Below are positions 59,229 through 64,000 of a stretch of 64,000 nucleotides of DNA, in pieces. The notes under the pieces were generated by a model. That model saw only the letters and a list, made by a program, of their open reading frames with translations, made no database searches and had not been told where the DNA came from. Positions within the stretch are counted from its first letter, which is position 1. Every line of letters starts with the position of its first letter. Source of the stretch: Acerihabitans arboris (GTDB lineage: Bacteria; Pseudomonadota; Gammaproteobacteria; Enterobacterales; Enterobacteriaceae); assembly GCF_010131535.1 (NCBI RefSeq), contig NZ_WUBS01000009.1:186001-250000 (forward strand), in the 5' to 3' direction. The position numbers and the translations under genes were made by a program.

Positions 59229-60563
59229 CTAGTCGCCTTGCGCCGCGCCGGCGCTGAGGGCCGGGCCACGGCGGAATACCGCGCCATACCGGCGCATTTT
59301 GGGCAGCAGCAGCGCGGCGACCAGCCCCAGCAGCGCCGCCAGCGATAGCCAGGCTCCGGGCATGGCCTTATCGCCGCTGGCGTGGATCAGATAGCTGGAC
59401 ATCGCCGGGGTGAATCCGCCGAAAATCGCCGTCGCCAAACTGTAGGCCATGGAAAAACCGGTGGCCCGCACCTGGGACGGCATGACTTCGACGAGCGTGA
59501 CCACCATGGCGGCATTATAGCTGGCGTAGAGGAACGAGAGCCAGAGCTGGGCCATCATCAACCGGCTGAAGGCCGGCGCGCCGACCAGCCAGTGCAATAC
59601 CGGGTAGGCGGTCAGCAGTATCAGGGCGCTAAAGGCCAGCAGCATCGGCCGTCGGCCGACTTTGTCCGATACCGCGCCCATCACCGGCAGCCAGAACAGA
59701 TTGGATATGCCGACGCACATCGTGACGATAAAACTTTGCTGCTCGCTGAAATGCAGCACGCTTTTGCCATAGGTGGGCGTAAAGGCGGTAATCATATAAA
59801 AAGCCACGGTGGTGGTGGTCACCATAAACATGCCGAGCAGCACCAGCCGCCAGTTCTCCGCCATCGAACGCATGATTTCGGCGGTATGGGGGTGATGGGC
59901 GCGCCGTTTGAATTCATTGGTTTCCTCCAGCATCCGCCGGATCCAGAATAACACCGGCACAATCAGGCAACCGATAAAAAACGGTACCCGCCAGCCCCAG
60001 TCCGCCATGATGGCGTCGCCAAACAGATGGTGCAGCGCCACTCCGAGCAAGGCGGCAAAGATGACCGCCACCTGCTGGCTGGCGGATTGCCAGCTTACAT
60101 AAAAGCCCTTCTTGCCCGGCGGGGCGATTTCAGCCAGATAGACCGATACGCCGCCCAGTTCCACGCCGGCGGAAAACCCCTGCAGCAGTCGCCCCAGCAG
60201 CACCAACGCCGGCGCGGCCACGCCAATGGCGGCGTACCCGGGCACGCAGGCGATGGTCAGCGTGCCGAACGCCATCAGCGCCAGGGTCAGCAGCAGCCCC
60301 TTGCGCCGGCCGTGACGGTCGATATAGGCTCCCAGCACCAATGCGCCCAGCGGCCGCATCAGGAACCCGGCGCCAAAGGTCATCAAGGTCATCATCAGCG
60401 AGGCGAACGGATTGCTGTTCGGGAAAAACGTGGCGGCAATGGCGCTGGCATAGTAGCCGAACACCATAAAATCGTACATTTCCAAAAAATTACCGCAGGT
60501 GACCCGCAAGACGGTCATGATGCCGGCCTGACTGGCTCCGGACTGGGAAGCAGGTGTGGACAT
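59229..60563 (-). CDS. MFS transporter, citrate/tricarballylate-proton symporter family (CitA/TcuC-like)
   Basis: This 444-residue, 12-helix metabolite:H+ symporter closely follows CitA/TcuC proteins: [99 protein letters not shown] and [19 protein letters not shown]. It should import citrate or a related tricarboxylate with protons. The start at 60563 is preferred over an ATG six codons earlier. No citrate lyase or tcu genes are adjacent, so the substrate is tentative. Confidence 0.86.
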   Translation of the reverse strand: MSTPASQSGASQAGIMTVLRVTCGNFLEMYDFMVFGYYASAIAATFFPNSNPFASLMMTLMTFGAGFLMRPLGALVLGAYIDRHGRRKGLLLTLALMAFGTLTIACVPGYAAIGVAAPALVLLGRLLQGFSAGVELGGVSVYLAEIAPPGKKGFYVSWQSASQQVAVIFAALLGVALHHLFGDAIMADWGWRVPFFIGCLIVPVLFWIRRMLEETNEFKRRAHHPHTAEIMRSMAENWRLVLLGMFMVTTTTVAFYMITAFTPTYGKSVLHFSEQQSFIVTMCVGISNLFWLPVMGAVSDKVGRRPMLLAFSALILLTAYPVLHWLVGAPAFSRLMMAQLWLSFLYASYNAAMVVTLVEVMPSQVRATGFSMAYSLATAIFGGFTPAMSSYLIHASGDKAMPGAWLSLAALLGLVAALLLPKMRRYGAVFRRGPALSAGAAQGD

Positions 60564-60878
60564 TATTAATAACCCATGCAATTAAAAACATTCTCTTAAC
60601 ATTTTCATAGCATTGTAAAAAGTGATCTCTCTCTCATTTTCTTTCATCAGTATGTTAACCTGGGCGCAGAGAGATATTTTTGCCCAATCCGCGCATCCGG
60701 GCGGCATTTACCGTAAACTCATTGGCGCTGTAATCCTTTTTAGTGGAATTTTTTTTGCCGCCCGCTGTCGAAAAAGTCGAACCCGGGAGGAGCCGAACGC
60801 CCGAAGCCCGCCGCGATGCCCGCCGGCGAACGGCTCCGCGCGGACACTATATTGCCAGTTATAGGAACCTTTTCCGGC
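60564..60878. other. Divergent intergenic region between the MFS and opgD genes
   Basis: These 315 bases contain the promoters of both genes. The opgD frame is open from 60816, but the Tat signal begins at 60879. No other gene or operator was recognised. Confidence 0.45.
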
Positions 60879-62531
60879 ATGGAACGAAGATCATTTATCA
60901 AAGCTTCATTGGCCCTGGCCGCCTACTGCGGCGTGCCCGCCATGGCATCATTGTTTGTGCGCTCGGCGCAGGCCGCCGATAATATCGCCGACGGCAGCGC
61001 GAGCGCGTTCGATTTTTCCACGCTGAAAACCATGGCCGCCAACCTGGCGGGGCAGCCGTTTGGCGGCCCGCCGGCCGAATTGCCGAAGACCCTGGCGGAA
61101 CTGACGCCCCAGGCTTATAACGACATCCAGTACGATGCCAACCATTCGCTTTGGCACGATGTCCCCGGCCGCCAGCTGGATGTGCATCTGTTTCACGTCG
61201 GCATGGGATTTAAACGCCGGGTGCGGATGTATTCCGTTGATCCCCAGGCGCATATGGCCAAGGAAATTCATTTCCGCCCCGAGCTGTTTAATTACCATAA
61301 CGCCGGGGTGGATACCGCCCAGCTGCAGGGCCGCGACAACCTGGGTTTTGCCGGGTTTAAAGTCAATAAGGCGCCGGAGCTGACCCGCCGCGACGTGGTC
61401 TCCTTCCTCGGCGCCAGCTATTTCCGCGCGGTGGACGATACCTACCAGTACGGTCTGTCGGCCCGGGGCCTGGCCATCGATACCTTTACCGACCAGCGCG
61501 AAGAGTTTCCTGATTTCGTCGCCTTCTGGTTCGATAAGCCGCAGCCCACCGACACCACGTTCACGCTGTATGCGCTGCTGGATAGCCCCAGCGCCACCGG
61601 CGCTTATCGTTTTGTCATCCACTGCGAAGCAGAACGGGTGGTAATGGATATCGAGAAGCATATCCATGCCCGTACGGCAATCAAGCAGCTTGGCGTGACG
61701 CCGATAACCAGTATGTTCAGCTGCGGCACCAACGAGCGGCGTACCTGCGACACCATCCATCCGCAAATCCACGATTCCGATCGCCTGGCGATGTGGCGTG
61801 GCAACGGCGAATGGGTCTGCCGCCCGCTGAATAATCCGCAAAAGCTGCAGTTTAACGAGTATCTCGACGAGAACCCCAAGGGGTTCGGCCTGCTGCAGCT
61901 CGATCATGATTTTGACAATTACCAGGACGTGATCGGCTGGTACAACAAGCGGCCCAGCCTATGGGTGGAGCCGGTCGGCGACTGGGGCAAGGGGTCGGTT
62001 AACCTGCTTGAGATCCCGACCACCGGCGAAACCCTGGATAATATCGTCTGCTTCTGGCAGCCCGCCGAGCCGATCCAGGCCGGGCAGGATCTAAGCTTCA
62101 GCTATCGCCTGTACTGGAGCGGCGAGCCGCCGGTTAGCAGTCCGCTGTCGCGGGTCAAAGCCACCCGTACCGGCATGGGGGGCTTTCCTGAAGGCTGGGC
62201 GCCGGGCGAGCATTATCCCGCGACCTGGGCGCGTCGTTTCGCCATTGATTTTGTCGGCGGCGAGATCAAGGCGGCTGCTCCCCAGGGTATCGAGCCGGTG
62301 ATCACGCCCTCGCGCGGCAAAATCGATAATATCGAGATCCTGTTTGTCGAACCGATGGACGGCTACCGCGTCCTGTTCGACTGGACGCCGGACAGCGATT
62401 CGGTCGATCCGGTGGAACTGCGCATGTTCCTGCGCACGCGCGGTAGCGTGCTGAGCGAAACCTGGCTATATCAATATTTCCCGCCGCCGCCCGATAAACG
62501 CAAATACGTCGACGACCGGCAGATGAGCTGA
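60879..62531 (+). CDS. opgD: Glucans biosynthesis protein D (OpgD/MdoD)
   Basis: This 550-residue periplasmic protein is very close to E. coli OpgD (551 residues). It opens with a twin-arginine signal, [19 protein letters not shown], cut near AQAA. Conserved stretches include [19 protein letters not shown]-like sequence, [40 protein letters not shown] and [19 protein letters not shown]. OpgD shapes the length or branching of osmoregulated periplasmic glucans. The ribosome site is weak. opgGH are not in the window, as is usual for opgD. Confidence 0.95.
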   Translation: MERRSFIKASLALAAYCGVPAMASLFVRSAQAADNIADGSASAFDFSTLKTMAANLAGQPFGGPPAELPKTLAELTPQAYNDIQYDANHSLWHDVPGRQLDVHLFHVGMGFKRRVRMYSVDPQAHMAKEIHFRPELFNYHNAGVDTAQLQGRDNLGFAGFKVNKAPELTRRDVVSFLGASYFRAVDDTYQYGLSARGLAIDTFTDQREEFPDFVAFWFDKPQPTDTTFTLYALLDSPSATGAYRFVIHCEAERVVMDIEKHIHARTAIKQLGVTPITSMFSCGTNERRTCDTIHPQIHDSDRLAMWRGNGEWVCRPLNNPQKLQFNEYLDENPKGFGLLQLDHDFDNYQDVIGWYNKRPSLWVEPVGDWGKGSVNLLEIPTTGETLDNIVCFWQPAEPIQAGQDLSFSYRLYWSGEPPVSSPLSRVKATRTGMGGFPEGWAPGEHYPATWARRFAIDFVGGEIKAAAPQGIEPVITPSRGKIDNIEILFVEPMDGYRVLFDWTPDSDSVDPVELRMFLRTRGSVLSETWLYQYFPPPPDKRKYVDDRQMS

Positions 62532-62562
62532 CCGGGTTCGCGCTTTCAGGGACCGCGGAAAA

Positions 62563-62591
62563 GGATCTGGCCACCGGCCGGATTCTTTTTT
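62563..62591 (+). terminator. Rho-independent terminator of opgD
   Basis: GGATCTGGCC (62563-62572) pairs with GGCCGGATTC (62576-62585) over ten positions, including two G-U pairs, around an ACC loop. Six Ts follow at 62586-62591. It lies 32 bases after the opgD stop. Confidence 0.85.
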
Positions 62592-62784
62592 GCTGGTTAA
62601 GCAGCATAATTATCCATCAGCCCAGGCATCAAAACGGTGCATGTTGTCGGTATCCTGCACCAATAGCGGCGCTTTTTTCCTCCCGCACGTTCGCCCCCTG
62701 TACATGATTATTCTAATGATCTGTTTTTAAAACATTAATTATACTTTACCCCCGCACCGACTTTTGGCCCCGTAATTGCTTGAT

Positions 62785-62798
62785 CTTGTCTATACAAG
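62785..62798. promoter_or_regulatory. GntR-type (HutC-like) palindromic operator
   Basis: CTTGTCTATACAAG is CTTGT-CTAT-ACAAG with perfect 5-bp arms. It fits the GT-N-TA-N-AC core of the HutC subfamily of GntR regulators. It lies about 36 bases before the ATPase start. The regulator is inferred. Confidence 0.5.
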
Positions 62799-62833
62799 TA
62801 CCGTATCAACGTTATTACAGCCGGAGCCGCCGT

Positions 62834-63616
62834 ATGCCTTCCCCCATTACCCTGTCGATGATCGGCATCCGCAAATCCTTTGGTGACCAAGAGGTATTGA
62901 AGGGCATTTCGCTGGATGCCCGCCAGGGAGAAGTCATTTCCATACTGGGCGCCAGCGGCTCCGGTAAAAGCACCTTTTTACGCTGCATCAATTTGCTGGA
63001 AACGCCGGATGAAGGCACCGTCGCCATCGGCGGCGAGACCATCGTCATGAAGCGTCACCGGCAAGGGCATCAGCTGCCCGCCGATCGCCGCCAGATTGAC
63101 AATATCCGCGCCCGGCTCGGCATGGTATTCCAGAATTTTAATTTATGGCCCCATATGACGGCGCTGCAAAATGTCATCGAAGGCCCGCAGCATGTGCTGA
63201 AACGATCGCGCAAGCTCTGCGTTGAGCGGGGCGAGCAGCTGCTGGCGAAAGTGGGGCTGTATGACCGGCGCAATTATTACCCGTCCCAGCTATCGGGCGG
63301 GCAGCAACAGCGGGTGGCGATTGCGCGCGCGCTGGCCATGGACCCGGAGGTGATGTTGTTTGACGAGCCGACCTCGGCCCTGGATCCCGAATTGGTGGGC
63401 GAGGTGCTGAAGGTGATGCGCGCGCTGGCGGAGGAGGGGCGCACCATGCTGGTGGTGACCCATGAAATGGGTTTTGCCCGCGGCGTCTCAAACCGCGTGG
63501 TGTTCATGCACCAGGGCAGCATCGAGGCGCAGGGCGCGCCTGAGGAGCTGTTCAACCAGCACCCGTCCGAACGTTTCCGGCAGTTTATCTCCAGCCATCA
63601 CCAGCGCGTCCAGTAA
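62834..63616 (+). CDS. Polar amino acid ABC transporter ATP-binding protein (HisP/OccP-like)
   Basis: This 260-residue single-domain ATPase has Walker [20 protein letters not shown], the Q-loop [20 protein letters not shown], the signature [20 protein letters not shown], Walker [19 protein letters not shown] and the H-loop [12 protein letters not shown]. These place it in the histidine/arginine/opine transport group. GGAG seven bases before the ATG at 62834 fixes the start. No binding protein or permease gene is adjacent, so it either serves a system encoded elsewhere or is an operon relic. Confidence 0.9.
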   Translation: MPSPITLSMIGIRKSFGDQEVLKGISLDARQGEVISILGASGSGKSTFLRCINLLETPDEGTVAIGGETIVMKRHRQGHQLPADRRQIDNIRARLGMVFQNFNLWPHMTALQNVIEGPQHVLKRSRKLCVERGEQLLAKVGLYDRRNYYPSQLSGGQQQRVAIARALAMDPEVMLFDEPTSALDPELVGEVLKVMRALAEEGRTMLVVTHEMGFARGVSNRVVFMHQGSIEAQGAPEELFNQHPSERFRQFISSHHQRVQ

Positions 63617-63655
63617 CGGGGAAAAACGCGCGCATGGCATTCGGCAAGGCGCGAT

Positions 63656-63675
63656 CCCGGGAATATTTGCCCGGG
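63656..63675. other. Hairpin between convergent ATPase and GntR genes
   Basis: CCCGGG at 63656-63661 and CCCGGG at 63670-63675 pair around AATATTTG. It lies between two convergent stops and has no T-run. Confidence 0.35.
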
Positions 63676-63707
63676 GTTGCGGGACGCCGGCACCCACGAC
63701 CTTTGGC

Positions 63708-64000
63708 TTAGGCGTCGGCGTCCATCTGATAGGCGCCGATCACATGGCGGCGCATGGCGATGCGCAGCGCGTCCAGATCCTGCCGGCGCAGGCAGTCGAT
63801 AATCTCGAAGTGTTCCGCGGCCGTGCGCGCCAGGGTCAGGGCGGTATTGTGCTCGCGCCGGACGCTGACCGGGATGCGATCGCGTAAATCAAAGATCATG
63901 GTATTGAGATCGCTATTGGGGCAGTGGCGCAGCATCTCCCGATGAAATTCGCGATTGCTCTCCTCCTGCTCCTGGGCGGTGCCCGATTGCACCCGATCCT
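63708..64000 (-). CDS. GntR-family regulator, FCD domain (C-terminal part, runs off the window)
   Basis: The frame is open to the right edge; only the last 97 or so residues are visible. They match the FCD ligand domain of FadR-type GntR regulators: SNREFHREMLRHCPNSDLNT, with the metal-binding His of FH, then RTAAEHFEIIDCLRRQDLDA and MRRHVIGAY with the last His. The DNA-binding domain lies beyond 64000. It is convergent with the HisP-like gene. Confidence 0.82.
   Translation of the reverse strand, partial: DRVQSGTAQEQEESNREFHREMLRHCPNSDLNTMIFDLRDRIPVSVRREHNTALTLARTAAEHFEIIDCLRRQDLDALRIAMRRHVIGAYQMDADA

Overview
The window is a stretch of chromosome from a gamma-proteobacterium of the order Enterobacterales. 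Recognisable enterobacterial genes are araE, cbpA-cbpM, gntU, a full lsr operon (lsrK, lsrR, lsrACDBFG), astD, gldA and opgD. The GC-rich coding background, many sugar ABC systems, decaying genes and an AT-rich giant toxin-like gene would suit the Sodalis/Bruguierivoracaceae or Pectobacteriaceae neighbourhood. The genus is an inference only.

Layout. 1-6955: an uncharacterised sugar cluster with a ribose-type ABC importer, an FGGY kinase, a BtpA/SgcQ-like protein and a DeoR repressor. 7100-12281: an SDR dehydrogenase and a second, maltose/glycerol-phosphate-type ABC importer. 12400-14058: a serine carboxypeptidase (S10). 14199-17218: araE divergent from cbpAM. 17424-19924: two family-9 glycosyltransferases facing each other with a DUF1493 gene overlapping one of them. 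20097-23156: an AT-rich gap with a GntR-type operator, gntU and a TetR regulator. 23216-25772: an ECF sigma/anti-sigma pair, a TPR protein and a cytochrome b561. 25815-27317: a MarR regulator and a ketopantoate-reductase-like enzyme. 27318-29154: gene-poor AT-rich DNA with a structured element and Rpn nuclease remnants. 29384-38108: the autoinducer-2 lsr locus, with two matched dyads in the lsrR-lsrA spacer. 38136-40013: a GH15 glucoamylase/trehalase-type enzyme. 40404-44185: accessory DNA with a 20-residue-repeat LRR protein ending in a CaaX-like box, an orphan astD, a GH127 pseudogene and a lipoprotein. 44204-46901: LysR and two SDRs. 46970-52873: a 1967-residue toxin-like protein. 53074-64000: DUF445, gldA, an MscS channel, a GNAT, a citrate-type MFS transporter, opgD, a HisP-like ATPase and a partial GntR/FCD regulator.

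Much of the window serves import and phosphorylation of small carbohydrates: two ABC systems plus kinase, GntU, AraE, and AI-2 import, phosphorylation by LsrK and breakdown by LsrF/LsrG. The parts that stand apart are the AT-rich insertions. The giant toxin-like protein and the LRR-CaaX protein are the best candidates for host-directed factors and for a system not yet described. No tRNA, rRNA, CRISPR array or intact insertion sequence was recognised.
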